Source: Channa striata (lineage: Eukaryota > Chordata > Actinopteri > Anabantiformes > Channidae). Taken from it: a stretch of DNA of 64,000 nucleotides. Under the pieces are notes generated by a model. The model searched no databases. It worked only from the letters and a program-made list of their open reading frames with translations, and had not been told where the DNA came from. Every line of letters starts with the position of its first letter. The stretch's first letter is position 1. The stretch lies in the NCBI GenBank assembly GCA_033026295.1, contig CM065169.1, forward strand, positions 11,762,462 to 11,826,461, written 5' to 3'. The translations under genes were made by a program, and so were the position numbers. This document shows positions 49,801 to 62,439 of this stretch, one piece after another.

Positions 49801-52800
49801 TGTTTTGTGCTTGGGGCCTGAGGTATTGATAGTAGCAGGGTCATCTAGGCTTGGCTGCAAAAAACTTTTTAAGTTAGAATGTAAGCTCATTGCAGCTGGC
49901 CATGCTAGTGGCTCTAAACAAGCGGTAAAATGGAAAATTTGAAATGAGATGCCCAACAGTCTTGTGACAGGACGTTTTACCAGTCTGCCAAGTACGTGAT
50001 GCAGAGAGAGAAAAGAGGGGGATGACTAAAACTCTAGACTGTAGGTCGGGCCCTCACTCGTGTCCGTTTTTCCTCTTTGCCCCAAGTTTCCAACTTTTTT
50101 ATTTTTTCTCTTCTGTCTCATTGTTGTCAAAAAATCCTGGACTCGATCCCACAGTCACAGTCATTGCTGGAAATACTCACTAGAGCATAAAATGTGGATT
50201 CATCCAAAGTGAGAGAACGTCTCTAACAAGCACAACATTTGCTGAAAGAAGTGTCCAGCTATTTCAACAATCACACATTTAAGAAGGGGTGAGGCTGCTC
50301 TGTCCACTGGCCAATCATTTGAGTTAAACTGTTACGTTGGCGGAAAATTGTCCGTAAGTTCCCTTTTGTTTGTGTTATTGTGTTATCAGGTCAAAGAAGG
50401 CAAATCTATGAGATATATGAAAATCTATGAAAACAAATCTTGATTTGTGCAGAATAAGTTATAATGTGTCAGCCAGTGAAGTTCATTTAGAGACAAGCAG
50501 GATGTCTTTGCTTGATTCTTGTTGGAAGCCTGAGCGTTTTTTGGGTTACATATCTGAATAAGACTCCTGGGAACTATGATCCGGAACAGCGGCCAGTGCT
50601 GGCTTGGGCTGAAGAAGCGAAGGGAGTGTCCAGCTCGTCTGGCTTAGAATTATGTCTCAACTCTACCGTCCTGTATTACAGCAGCACTGTATGTAGAAAA
50701 AAAACAACTAAAAACACTAGTTTGTGTTATAAAGAAAATTCTGGCCATGTTTGTGCATTATTCCAAATGCTGGAATATACGTGTTAAAGTATGTTTTTTT
50801 TTTGTTTTGTTTTTTTTTACAAATACACCTAAAAGAAGCAGCGACAGCCAGAGAGCAAATGGGTGTGTAAAATGTAGTGTGAGAATTTGAAGGAGTGAGA
50901 CAGGAAGCAACTGAGGGCCCACTCTAAACCGCAAAGTAGTAGCAGTGAGTAAAAAGAGTCAGTACAGGGTGAAAGTGGGTTACTGCAGTATGTGTGTGAA
51001 TATAAAGGTGTGTGTGCTACAAACTGCATCTTACATGCAGTTTACCAGCACAGCTAGGTAAATATATTAAATATATGTTCGTAAAATGTATGCGAGTTCA
51101 TGTTTACTCTGTTTGTGTCTGAGATCATTTCTTCCACAGTGGAAAGACTTCGTGATTTCTTCTGTTGCATTTTTGGGACAGGAACAATGAAAAGGTTGCT
51201 GGCACACTTAAACTCTCCTTTTAAGTGGGTAGGCACCTGTGAAAGGAGATAAATACTCGTGTATGACATATACACTGTGCAGACGTGTGCTGATTTTTCT
51301 TATTTTGCCATTTTGGCTTCTATCTTTACCTCTTCATTTGTTCCATCAGAGCCGAAAGCTGTAAATCCTGGCCAGAATCACATGTCTTATGCTTTAACTC
51401 AGGGTCGTGGCTTTTTTGAAGGATCCACCTCAGGGGTGCTGAGACACGCATGGCTACTTCTCTGGGGCAGCTCAGTGCCATGTTTTGATTTGTTCTGGTG
51501 CCCTGAGACTGACCGGCTTCAACCTGCCAAGAAAATGCTGGGATTCCACAGTAAGGATGCATTAAAGGTCGTTGTTTATGGTTGAGATCAATACATATTT
51601 TTAATTAGGTTTGCCTAAATTACAGGCTCTAAAAATTGGTCAAAGCGTGTTAAAATATTACTGGAAGTGCCAACACACACACACACACAGCTGACATACT
51701 TTTGAAGACATCTCAGTGCTCTGGACCTTCACTGTGTAGCACCATCTGGTGTTTGGTGAAAGCTACAGCCTCACGCTGGAATGGGAAAACCAGGAGAGCC
51801 ACAAAATGTCAGCCCTGAATGTGACTCTCAGCTCTGGCAGGTGGTGTGATCGTACACTGCTCTCTGCTGGTGATCGGACAGGGCTGCAGCTTTACAGGGA
51901 CAGACAGGGAAAGACAAAAGTTTCCCTTGAAATTGTACAGCTATGATGGACTTGTTCATCTCAATGCATTAAAATGTGGTTATAGTCCCAATTAAACTTA
52001 AGGTTAAGGTTTGGTGATTTTGGGGTGAAGCGTGTACACCAGGGGCTGCTCATGAAGCTGTCAGTGGGTACTTGACAGTATTTCAAGTATTAAAAAAAAT
52101 TCATCATGCTGAATAAAAATGTGTCAAAAAAGTTGAGAATCATTGAAGGAGGTGATGGAATTATTGTTATTGGCACGAGCTTAAAGACATCGGCTGTCAG
52201 GCGAAAGAGTCAACCATCCGCTGGGGTCAAAATATACACAGCGTGTAGAGCTGCCAGATCAGCAGCAGAGAATGAGCTTTAAGAAAACTCTTGCAATGTA
52301 GCTATTGTTTTGTTGCAGGACTCAAAACAGAACATGTTTTCAATATTGTATTAGTCTTAGTCCATGTGCTGGATCCTACATTTCCCTAAAGCGACGTCGT
52401 AGTCTTTACTCGTTAGAGCCTCTGTCTGTAAAACAGCCACATCCGTTAAACTTCACACCCCTAGTTCATAATCAAGATTACTGCAATGACACAACTGCAC
52501 AGTATACAACCATTTTTACAGGCTCGGCGGTCCTGCTGCGGACTAGTACACTGACTTTGTAATAGGAGCAGTACATCTTTAACTCCAAATCATCACAATT
52601 GACCATCTTTTGTGTAGTTCTGCAGCAAAATTTAAGTAAATAAAAACAAGAAAACTAAAGAGATCTACAATATCATTGCTTTAGTTTTTGAAAATAGAGA
52701 GACTCATGTAATAACAGTACTGTTAACTATATACAGTTGTAATGCCCGTGCTTTACCTAGGTATTACACTGTGTTATACATGTATGTCAGTATTTTTCAC

Positions 52801-54047
52801 AAGGAAATATTGTCTATTTTCTTCCATTGTCATATTTACTTTGCAGTTAAACGTCTTACAAATAAAATAGGCTTAAAGAGGCAAAATTTTGTTAAGAAAA
52901 AACTGACCTACAGACCTACACTAGTTTCCACCAAATGGTGATTTCATACTTTTTTTCATACCTGCTGAATAAATCATCTCAAATTGATCTTGGCACCATC
53001 TGAAGGGGAGATACTACACTCAAGTTATTGCATGTGACATAGTTAAAATGTGCTTAATATTAGCCACAACGAGGTACATTCTTCTTGCACATGGATGCAC
53101 GATTGCCTCAAAGTTACGTTTGTATTAGTGGATCTTGTTTGAAAAAGCTCAGCTTAAAGACAAAAAGGATGTAAAATGACCAAACGGGTATAAAATATTT
53201 TAAAATATGCTTTAAATGATTTAAAGTAAATAAAAATTACACAAGAGACACAGACTAGACACAGAGCTTAACGAAACAAAAGTAAAACTACTATGAACAG
53301 AGCAGGTGCATGTTTTCCCTGCTAAGTCTCTGTGCAGGCACTGACCAGCTGAGCTGCTGAGCTCTGATCATAATGACGATAAAGTCGATGCACAGTGGCT
53401 GAAACCCGCTGTTGCTCCACAATGCACATGCTACTAGTGCACTAACCAGACTGTTCACTAATGGTCTCGGCCGCATTTCTCTGTTGTCATAATGTCCACT
53501 GGCACACACTCCACACCTCGGTGCCTGCACACGTCATGTGATCTCACATCCCCAGGTTATGTCACATTCCAGCGAACATGTTGAGGCTCGAGCGCTCGCC
53601 TGAAACTAAAAAGAAATAATCCCATGTAGCAGCACCTACAGAGGAATGTCATATTTTCACTTTCAGTGAAAACACGTTGAGAAACTTAGAAAAAACCCTT
53701 CACAGTTTGTGGAGTGTTTTTCACTTTTTTTTCTTATAAATCAGTTAACGTTTAATGAACCATCTTTCTAAACAGTGATATACGAGCTTGTGTCTGTCAG
53801 AATGCACCTCTCATCCAAAGGTTCACTTTCACATTTCCTGCGTTTGCGAAATGTAAGTCATTGTATTTTGCTCCTTTGTTTGATCCTGTGCTGCCAGTTT
53901 CACCTTCCCTCCCTCCCTCTGTTTTGTGCCACCGCACGTCGATCAACCAGTCATGGCAGTCCCATGTGGAATTTTTCATTACCTCGCCCCAGGGCCACCA
54001 TGCTGTCAGTGCCTGTGTATCGTGTTGCCTTTTTTCCACTCCTGCCT

Positions 54048-54050
<3 letters not shown>
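43871..54050. other. Gene-poor region between the CDK inhibitor and sapcd1
   Basis: About 10 kb without supported exons. It has small microsatellites (GT at 45,785-45,799 and 46,446-46,461; GA at 49,236-49,255), poly-T (50,791-50,819) and AT-rich unique sequence. The longest open frame (44388-44840 plus, 150 codons) is hydrophobic and TTT-rich with no recognisable domain. Frames at 51,259-51,585 and 47,180-47,485 also lack a family signature. Confidence 0.6.
49236..49255. repeat. (GA)n microsatellite
   Basis: Short GA dinucleotide run in intergenic sequence, followed by a looser purine-rich stretch to about 49,360. Confidence 0.9.

Positions 54051-54105
<55 letters not shown>
54051..54105. 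repeat. (CA)n microsatellite upstream of sapcd1
   Basis: An uninterrupted CA array of 55 bases that ends 86 bases before the sapcd1 start codon. It therefore lies in the proximal promoter or 5' UTR of that gene. The longer open frames in this area (for example 53797-54174 minus) come from the dinucleotide repeat. Confidence 0.97.
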
Positions 54106-54108
<3 letters not shown>

Positions 54109-54191
54109 GTTCCTCTCTGTGGTGGTTAGTGAGCTGTTGTCCAGCCAGCTGTATGGAGCTGTAGTAGCTGTCACTGTTTGACCTCCTCTCC

Positions 54192-57100
54192 ATGGCCTGT
54201 CGTCCGTCCTGCTCTGGCTCCTACACTGTGGTTATCCTCCCGCTCAGGACCACCCTCTACAGCCTGGACGCCCTTCGCTTCTATCTATGGGTGAGGAGGA
54301 TGGAGATGGTGTGTGTATGTGTGTGTGTGCGATCTGAAAAAGTACCACTTTGATTCTAATCATTTACATCCTGTTGTGTCTTTGTTGTGTGCGAATTTAA
54401 GTGTGTTTCTGCTGAGTGAGTGATTGTTATCAGCTGCCTTCTGTACTCACAGGTATCCAGTTTCCCTGATTTTAGCACAATTTTTATAAACACTAGGGAG
54501 ACATGGGCCATATTGATTAGGCATGTTGCCAGTTTGGTGCGTTTAGTCAAGATATGCAGAGATATTTCTGTGACTGTTAAACCATTCCGTCACAGCATAG
54601 GAGTGAATTCAAAGCAGGCTTTGACTTTGATTTTACAGTTTCTATACACTCACCTGACATGTGTGGTTATGTGAAGCATCTTACTGTAAATATAAGCAGG
54701 TACAAGCAGGTCAGAGAAGAGGACCAAGGTATATACTGTATAAAACAAACAAAAGTACTTTTTTACAAATACAATGTTGTTAGTAGTTTCATCATCAGGT
54801 CATGTATTTATTTTAAATCTACTTCATTAATTAATTGGGTATAAAACAACCTTCATAATAAAAATATGAAAATATCAATCATCTTAAAATTCAGTGTCTC
54901 ATTTGTATGATATTTGAACTACAGTCTAAAATATTTAAGCAACAAATCTGCACATCAGGAGCCTGCAACCAGAAAACAGTAGATTTCTTAATATTTGCCA
55001 GTGATTTGTTATTGGTGTTTGTTGAATAATCAGTAAATCAACTACTTGATGCAGCTTTAATCATAGTTCTAGCAAAACTGTTAAATGTTAGGAACTGTAC
55101 CAGACACCAAAAGGAAAAACATAAGTTATGTTTTAAAGTTAGACTTTATTTTTGTTGGTCTTAAATTATTTAAATTTAAATATGTTTTGTCAAATATGTC
55201 AAGATACAGTGTGTTTCTAATATTACTAATCCCAACATGTAAACTTCCTTTACACTGACAACATTAGCTCAGTAACCTCGTGTAGCTGCCCTGAAGAAAC
55301 ACTAGTGTTTGGTGTTTAATGCAGGAGAATGATGAGGTATGATTGCATGAAACATTTAGATCAACAGTAAGTCTGACTAAAATGTGTATATTTGTATATT
55401 TGACTGTAAATGACAAAACCGCTGCACTGCTGTGTATTTGTGATAAAGCTGAATCATTCCTGTGGAAACTGAGGTTTATTTCTGTGCATTTAACCAAAAC
55501 TCATGTGATTTATTGGCTGTTTTCACTCAGACTTTCCATCCTTGACTCCACCCCTGAGGCTGGAGCTGTCCCAGTGACAGATTCCCACATGTCAAGTCTG
55601 TCCCTCACACTTTCCTGTTAAAGGCCCAATATAACCACTAATATTTCCACTAACTAATCTCACCAAAAGCAGCTGTCAAACTGTATCATGTTTTAGATGA
55701 TGATGTCAGACACACATTAGTGATTTCAACAGTAAATACAGAAATGAATTTGATTCAAGAAATGCAGCCATTTCCTTTAAAACCAACTGTGATTTCCTGA
55801 CCACATATAATAACAAAGTGAGATCATAACCAACACGTATTGTAGTGTATAAAGACCTGAAGGCCTCCTGCTCTTGCCGCTCTTTTCAGACACAAACCCT
55901 TGTGCCTCTTTAAGACATGGTTCTGATCATGCTTCATCACATCAGGCTGCAAGCCAGTGGTGCTCAGGCAACTTATTCAGCCTCCTAGTGCAAACACACA
56001 AAGATATCTGAATATGTCATCAAAGTCAGCACTTGGTAGGATGTTTGGACAGTGGGCAGTGGAAATATGACAGGAAGTGAGAGCTAAGGCAGGAGATGCC
56101 GTGTCACAAAACTTCACACACCAATCATGCCACCACAGGGATGGTTTTAGACCCCAGCAGGACATTTGTCAGCATCTGACACAAACATGTTTGTTACAGA
56201 AAATTGGTTCACATTCAAATTCTGAAGTTTTGCACCTCATGACGTTGTGTACCTGTTGTTTCAGATTAAGCGTTTGAAAGATCTAGAGAAGGAGAAGGAT
56301 GCTCTGTGGTGTGGTCTGGACATCCTAGAGAAGGCTCGTATCTGGTACCTCCAGCGGTTGCAGGAGAACAGGCTCCAGCAGGACAGAATTGAGACCAATA
56401 GAGTGTTTGGTTCCTGCCAGAGAGGTCCAGCAGAGGTAAGGATCAGTGCTATGTTTAAGGGGCTCATTGACTGCACTGTCCTAAGAGGACAACCAAGGAG
56501 GAGATATATGGACGTTCTAACAGAGGACGTGAGGTTAGCTGGTGTCAGAGTGGAAGATGCCCAGGATAGAGTGAGGTGGAAAAGGATGATTCACTGTGGC
56601 GACCCCTGATGGGAAAAGCCGAAAGAGAAGTAGTAGTTTGACTGTACTGTCTATATATGTGGTCTTATTGACATGCTGCACACCAGTTCTGGTTTTCCTT
56701 TTCTCCTTATTTATTGCACGTTCAAACTTTTTCAGGTTTACTCTGTACAAATATGAAATACATAGAAAATTGCACTTAATTATCTCTCTAGACTATACTT
56801 GGAGTCACAGTCCACAGATTTGTGGTGAATGTGGATTTTTTGTCCCTGAATCTGGTATTGGGTGTAATTTCAGTTTCAAGTGCTACTGTACTGTAAGTCA
56901 AATACTCATCATTAATTTCCTCCTGTTTTCTGTTGTTTCTATCCAGGCTTGGTCCTGCCTTCTTAGGTCTCGTATCCAGCGGGTAAACGGTTCTCTGGGC
57001 TCCGTGATGAGCGAGCCCAATGTCATGAGCTGCAGCAACCCCTGTCTGCCTGAAACCACGGCCGACTGTGACCTCCGGTGGCACAACACGTTACTGACTC

Positions 57101-57405
57101 GGGTAAGAAGACTGACAATCTGTTCAGTGGCTTCTAATGGGGAAAAGGTTCAAGTGAATTAATAAGAATAAAAATTACAATTTTAAATTTAATTTAAATA
57201 AATTTAAGATTTAAAGCTTTTATTATATTCTGGTGCTATGTTTCTACAACATTGTCTAAGATAAGCTGTTTATTAAGCTGTTGAGTTTATAGCATGGCCA
57301 TGATAATTTTTTTTGCTCTGATAGGAGGTGAGTGACAAGAATCATCAGATCTCTATGTTGGAACTGGAAAAAGATGCTCTCGTCAAACAGCTCGATGAAC
57401 TGTAG
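54192..57405 (+). CDS. sapcd1: Suppressor APC domain-containing protein 1
   Basis: Four coding exons, 54192-54290, 56265-56435, 56947-57102 and 57325-57405, all in phase 0, give a 168-aa protein. Exon 1 encodes a short N-terminus ending YTVVILPLRTTL and then LRFYLW, which continues into a helical, charged segment (KRLKDLEKEKDALWCGLDIL then EKARIWYLQRLQEN, about 34-67). This is the suppressor APC domain, a coiled-coil dimer module like the APC N-terminus. The last exon is a second coiled-coil stretch (EVSDKNHQISMLELEKDALV). The small size and the YTVVILPLR start match SAPCD1 better than the longer SAPCD2, which has an EF-hand-like N-terminal part absent here. Function is poorly known; SAPCD2 acts in spindle orientation and cell polarity. 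A stop codon lies just upstream in frame, supporting the chosen ATG. AATAAA lies 73 bases after the stop. Confidence 0.8.
56455..56640 (+). mobile_element. 3' fragment of an RTE-like LINE in sapcd1 intron 2
   Basis: Translation shows RGQPRRRYMDVLTEDVRLAG and then VRVEDAQDRVRWKRMIHCGD-P-stop, the C-terminal end of an RTE/BovB-type LINE polyprotein common in fish. After the stop comes a short 'gggaaaagccgaaagagaag' tail with a TAG microrepeat, typical of the 3' end. It is truncated at its 5' end and lies about 20 bases past the exon 2 donor, in the same strand as sapcd1. The exact LINE clade is inferred. Confidence 0.75.
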
Positions 57406-57477
57406 ACCTTCACTATAGATGCTAAACTATTAGTGTGCTGCACTGCTTATAATTACTTGTAAATACGTATTTAAATG

Positions 57478-57483
57478 AATAAA
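57478..57483 (+). other. sapcd1: Polyadenylation signal of sapcd1
   Basis: AATAAA, 73 bases after the sapcd1 stop codon, followed by a T-rich stretch around 57,505-57,530 that could act as the downstream element. It implies a very short 3' UTR. Confidence 0.7.
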
Positions 57484-60333
57484 ATACAGTTAATTGTGCA
57501 TCATTTTTGTTTTTACTGTTGCATGAAAAATTGTTTTTCTAACAGGCCATTGTTGCAGAGTACCTTGTAATAATAACAATAATACTGGGATTTATTACTT
57601 TTAATCTGTAACATCACTTTTTACTTTCATACTACGGAATCTACCGAAAAAATAAACAGTCGGTAACTTAACTGATTTGCTTTATTTGAGCAGTATTTGA
57701 GTATATTCCTTTTAAGGTATTATTATTATTAAGTATGCATAGTGTACAAAATATGTAATTCATTTATGGAATATACTACGTATTCCTACATAAACTAAAA
57801 AAGTACAGACTGTAGTTAAATTAGCTGTACCATAATTGGCAGAACCATAACAGGCTCACCTCTTATTACATCAACAGTAATAATACAGTAATCTGATATA
57901 TAGTATACGGTCTATACTCTGATAGATAGTTTTACTATTGATACTTTAAATAGTGTTTTTTTTTTATGCCTGTACTTTTACTTTAAGGTTTGTTTAATGC
58001 AGAACTTTTACTTATAATGGAGTATTTCTTTAACTGTGGTATTACTGCTTTAAATGATGCAAATTATCTAAACACTTCCTGTACACCATATTTCTATCCT
58101 ATTGTATAAATTCAAATGTGTGGATAAGAGGACAAGTGTTTTCTGCACTCAAGCAGAAAATACTTTCTTTCTCAGTGAATTTAAATTTCTGAGGTAACAA
58201 AGAGACCCCTTGGCCATTTTTTACCGGTGGACAGAAGATGACCCAGCTTCATTGCGTGCCTTGTAACCCCAGTTCTTCCGTTTCCATCTGTGCATGCGAG
58301 TTCTCTGTTTCAGCATGTCGCAGCAACCTTTCCCGGTGGTCCCGCACTGATCGCAACACAACTGATAAACTTTATCTGGCCCAGTCATCATTCATGTTTG
58401 CAGGACTTTTCCCAGAGAAAAATACACCATAGATAGCGCATACTCTATAACACAGAACTTGCACAGAAAAACACCTGTCTGACACCCAAACCGGCAGAAC
58501 TTGATCATGTTTTCGTCAAAGCATTGAGGTTTGACACATTGTCGTATTTTCTCTAGTTTGCATGATTATACTGCAAAAATGCATTAATATTATTATAATT
58601 ATTATTACGTTAGAGTTGGAGGAAGCTCTGCTTCGCCTTACATGACATTTCATTGGAAGGAGATGCAAAGCTAACCCTTTTTATGATCATTATTATATGT
58701 TATTAATATTAATGATGCATATTTAGCTAGCACAAATGCTCTTTACCATTGCAACAAACAAATATTGTCAAGATGTTTAGAAAAAATATGTTATAGTAAA
58801 GTAATGAAAATTTAAATAGAGCAAATGTTTGCATCGCGCTTGATAAATAAGATAAACCTAAATTTAAATTAATTTCTGACAAAGGAATAATTGTACTAGC
58901 TCCATGTGCATTAAGTATTACGTTGATGAATACAATCTTATTTTTACTTTTTTTGACAGTTTAAAATGCAAACTTTTGCACCCAACTGTGTAAGACTTTC
59001 TTTTGCCTCCTGTATTAACTCCGAAGCGTGCATTAGCAACATTCTTGATCTCTCTGAGGAATATGATTAGAATCTGTCTGTGTGCCTCAGGAAAGAACAC
59101 ATCCATTATACCTTTGGCATTCATTTAAGTATCCTCATGTTATTTATCTTCAGTGTGCCATTGAACCATCAAGCCCAGGGTACCAGCACTTGGCTAATTA
59201 TTGGGTCTAATTCAAAAAACTGCACAGCTAAACACCTTTTGTTGAGAACTTGTCATGCCTTCATGCTTGTCGATGCCATTCTTCCATACCAGCACAGTTC
59301 ATTTGAACTGCACTCTGCTGGTCTCTCCAAATGCCTTTTACTTGTATACAATGTCATGTTTACTTTTTGTGGTTTTGAAAAATGTGAGCATAAGCGCAGT
59401 ACACATGCAGGTCAGCGGAGGTGGGAAACATAAACACATAAACTGCAGTAGGGACGAGGTGATTCTGCAGGTCTCTTTTGTGGGGGCTGGGGGACCGCTG
59501 ATAAATACATTCCTAAAGCTATTAGGAGAGACCAACACTTCCTGAGAACATAGTGTAGTAGGTAGGTGGTCTTTGAAGAGCACTCAGGTAACTAAAAACA
59601 ACAAGAGACACTTTTTTTCTGAGCAGACACTTGTTTTTTAGGCATTTATGTGCTTTGGGCACCAGGCCTTTACAAGTACTGATCTTATCTGACTAGAACA
59701 TGAATAACAGGACGAATACACACTGCAGCATTTAGGCAGATGTTGACTAAAATGACCAATTAATACTATTACAGCACATACCTTCCTTGCTCTGACAAGT
59801 CAGGTGCCAACGTCTAATTGTCTTGTTTACTGTAGGCTTTCTAAGTTAAAACAGACAAACATCACTCACATACTCAGGGTCAATAAGGTACATGAATATC
59901 ACATTAGAATTGTGTAGAGAGGACCTGTTTACATAAAGGGGTAATAGGAGGAACTTCTATTTTATTTCCATGGTTTTGAGAATGCATTGGCCCTGTAAGC
60001 TATGCATGTGTTCACTTATTACATTTTCTTTAGCCTATAATCTTTTATTATTGCAATTATTAATTATATTTTTATTTAATATTTAGAGAATTGATTCGAG
60101 AATGAATAAAACTCATCCCTATTTTATGTATTTTGTGCACAGGTAAGTACAACATCATCACCAACATCAATGGTGAAAAATAGGATCACTATATGATACA
60201 CAATCACCAAGTGAACAACAAGTGATCAAAAATAATCGAATGACCTACAATACAGAAAAAAAAGTGGAACACGCCTCTTTACTACATTTTTTCTGTTTAA
60301 TACACCAGTTAGAATACAGCAGGCCACATGAAG
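57484..60333. other. Intergenic sequence between sapcd1 and ascl4
   Basis: AT-rich sequence with no supported exon. It includes the convergent 3' ends of sapcd1 (plus) and ascl4 (minus). A minus-strand AATAAA candidate near 60,044-60,049 lies about 285 bases past the ascl4 stop. Short frames such as 59,080-59,433 have no recognisable motif. Confidence 0.6.
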
Positions 60334-60843
60334 CTAGTAAACTATTTTCCTACTACTTTTGGATTCTCCATCACTGTTGCACTCTTCCATCTGTGGAAGT
60401 GAGTCGCTGTTGCGCGCGTCTCCAACAGACATCTCGACCCCGGATAGGTTTAAGTTCAGGAGGCTCTGGAGGTGTTTGATATAGTCAATTGCCGCCCGCA
60501 GAGTTTCCACTTTGCTGAGCCGCTTGTCCTCGAATTCCCGCGGCAGATGCTCTCGGAGCCGCGCGTAACCCTCGTTGACGCAGCGCACCCGGTGCCGTTC
60601 CCTTTCGTTCCTTTTCCGGATGAACGCAGGCTCGAAAGAATAATCGCACACACCCAGCGGGCTGTGAAAGGGGAAATATGATAAACGTCTGTATGTGAGC
60701 CTCTGGACATGCACAGGGTCCAGGTATGCGCCGTCAAACTGGAGGGGCAGTCCCAAACGGAGCGCGTCTTTGTAATGCGCCCCGCTGTTGTCTATGGAAA
60801 TGCCGTGGAGAGCCAGCCGAGGAACATATGGAATATGCTCCAT
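60334..60843 (-). CDS. ascl4: Achaete-scute family bHLH transcription factor 4
   Basis: One coding exon of 169 codons. The bHLH domain spans about residues 75-127: basic region RKRNERERHRVRCVNEGYAR, loop with REHLPREFEDKRLS, helix 2 KVETLRAAIDYIKHLQSLL. The KVETLRAAIDYI and RCVNEGYA stretches are diagnostic of the achaete-scute class. The C-terminal ECNSDGESK motif is shared with ASCL4 and is not in ASCL3 as I recall it. Location beside prdm4 matches human ASCL4-PRDM4. Ascl proteins pair with E proteins (TCF3/4/12), bind CANNTG and drive lineage choice; ASCL4 is expressed in skin. The ATG at 60843 is chosen because an acceptor (gatttccag) lies just upstream at 60872, so the longer reading to 60900 would be intronic. 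Confidence 0.93.
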   Translation of the reverse strand: MEHIPYVPRLALHGISIDNSGAHYKDALRLGLPLQFDGAYLDPVHVQRLTYRRLSYFPFHSPLGVCDYSFEPAFIRKRNERERHRVRCVNEGYARLREHLPREFEDKRLSKVETLRAAIDYIKHLQSLLNLNLSGVEMSVGDARNSDSLPQMEECNSDGESKSSRKIVY

Positions 60844-60969
60844 TAAATCCTTGTTGTGATAAGAAATCTTTCTGGAAATCAAAAGCATGCATTTTTGCAT
60901 TCAAAATTAGGAAGAGAGGATATATTCAAATAATTCTGCACCATATGACATGGAATCATTTCAACTCAC

Positions 60970-61070
60970 CTGTCACTGTCTTCTCATGATCCCCCTTAAT
61001 GTCCCACCACTTTGCTAATCAAATATCCAGAGTCTGAACTTGTTTGTTGAGGTTTTTAGGTTTTAGAGAA
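60970..61070 (-). other. ascl4: Inferred 5' non-coding exon of ascl4
   Basis: On the minus strand a strong donor, GTGACAG|gtgagt, ends at 60970. The acceptor before 60871 leaves an intron of only 98 bases. The upstream border (start site) is a guess placed about 30 bases after a TATA-like box. The exon holds no long open frame. Confidence 0.5.
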
Positions 61071-61096
61071 GGTGGGTGTGATCTAGGGCGGAGATG

Positions 61097-61104
61097 CACA
61101 TATA
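61097..61104 (-). promoter_or_regulatory. ascl4: TATA-like box of ascl4
   Basis: On the minus strand the bases read CTATATGT, about 130 bases upstream of the inferred first-exon donor. A regulated TATA promoter would suit a cell-type-specific bHLH gene. The match is weak in AT-rich sequence. Confidence 0.35.
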
Positions 61105-61971
61105 GCTTTCTCATCAAGATAAAAACTGTTTACATAATGATTTCTTCCTTCCGTTACAACGGTGAAGCAGCTCATATTATAATAATACTGTGAGGCAAAC
61201 AATAACGGTTCATAACGTGTTGATTCCAATAAATTATTTATTTAATTTACATATCAATAATGAAGGTGTATAGGGACAAGTTTTAGTGAGAACTCCTTAC
61301 GCAGTTTAGTAGATCTTATTCAATGTGAAATAAAATGACATTGAGATCATTTTTATTATTATTAGCACACTTAGAAGTAGTTGCTTCACACTGTTTTATA
61401 ATTTAATAATATAAAGAAGGCTACTGTTTATTGTTGCTTCAACAGCTAAGAGGAATCTACACATTTATCGTCCCCTAACCTAAACTTTCAAGAATGAAAA
61501 ATATGACAAAAGAGTAATGAATGAATGAATTAATTAATATGGGCAAATATCTCGACAAAACAGCCCAGCTGGTTCAAGTGGACCATAATCCACGATAACA
61601 CATCATCGTTTATTAGTTGATTATATATTTAAAATCTGCATCTGTCAAAAGCTGTCAAAGAAAAGCAGTTAAATTAAAGAAGTACAACATTTCTGTCTCA
61701 ACTTTAGTTGAATAAAAGTTATGATTAACATAAAATGGAAATACTGTTGCAAGTACCTTAAAATTATATAGTATAGTAAAGTAATGACATACGATACATT
61801 TTCAATCTTTCAGAAAAGTTTAGGTAAACCTTTTTAAACACTTTAAAACACTTTAAAACAGATGGACACGTTTATTTTTAGCCCGGTGTTCGCCTGACCT
61901 CCAGGTTGGACCCTTCAGTCTGGTTTACGGTGGCTTGGGGATACTGACCTGAGATCAGCCACGAAAGCCTC

Positions 61972-61972
<1 letters not shown>

Positions 61973-62036
<64 letters not shown>

Positions 62037-62046
62037 TCTCTCTCTC
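61973..62046. repeat. (CT)n microsatellite at the prdm4 promoter
   Basis: About 74 bases of CT dinucleotide with a single GT change near 62,023. It directly precedes the short GC-rich segment with the inferred prdm4 start site; GA/CT arrays are known to bind GAGA-type factors in other animals. Confidence 0.97.
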
Positions 62047-62189
62047 GCTACTGCGCATGTGCGGAGCAGTACGCTGTCATGGCTCCGGTCAGGGAGCTAT
62101 TGTGTTGGTATGTTGTGCTTTTTTAAGGCATGTTCCCATTGGATGAATATGTTATTGTGCAACGAAGCAACACCATCGGCTGTGACGAG
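62047..62189 (+). promoter_or_regulatory. prdm4: Promoter/first exon region of prdm4 with NRF1-like site
   Basis: GC-richer sequence with TGCGCATGTGCG at 62052-62063, one mismatch from the palindromic NRF1 consensus YGCGCAYGCGCR. A donor-like GACGAG|gtattt follows at 62189. No TATA box. The layout fits a housekeeping promoter driving plus-strand transcription into prdm4. The start site itself was not resolved. Confidence 0.5.
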
Positions 62190-62439
62190 GTATTTCTGTG
62201 CTTTTTAGGTTCAACCCCCTAAACGTTTTGTTTTGGGACGATGTGCACAGCGAGAGTTAGCACGGCTAACGCTAGCACTGTGATAAAACTGCTTGATCTT
62301 TTGCTAACGTTAACTAACCGATGCGAACTAGTCAGTTTTAATTACGTGTATTTTTTTAAATATTTTTTAAACCAATTGTATAATTATTTCTCTTGCATGC
62401 TGATAACTTACGTTCTTTTCATACTGGGTCTTTTCACAG

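Noticed and set aside
51259..51946. Two neighbouring plus-strand frames upstream of sapcd1
   Set aside because: Considered as extra sapcd1 exons, but the first sapcd1 exon has its own ATG after an in-frame stop, and the sequences match no SAPCD motif.
53797..54181. Long frames on both strands encoding His-Thr or Cys-Val repeats
   Set aside because: Produced by the (CA)n array; not proteins.
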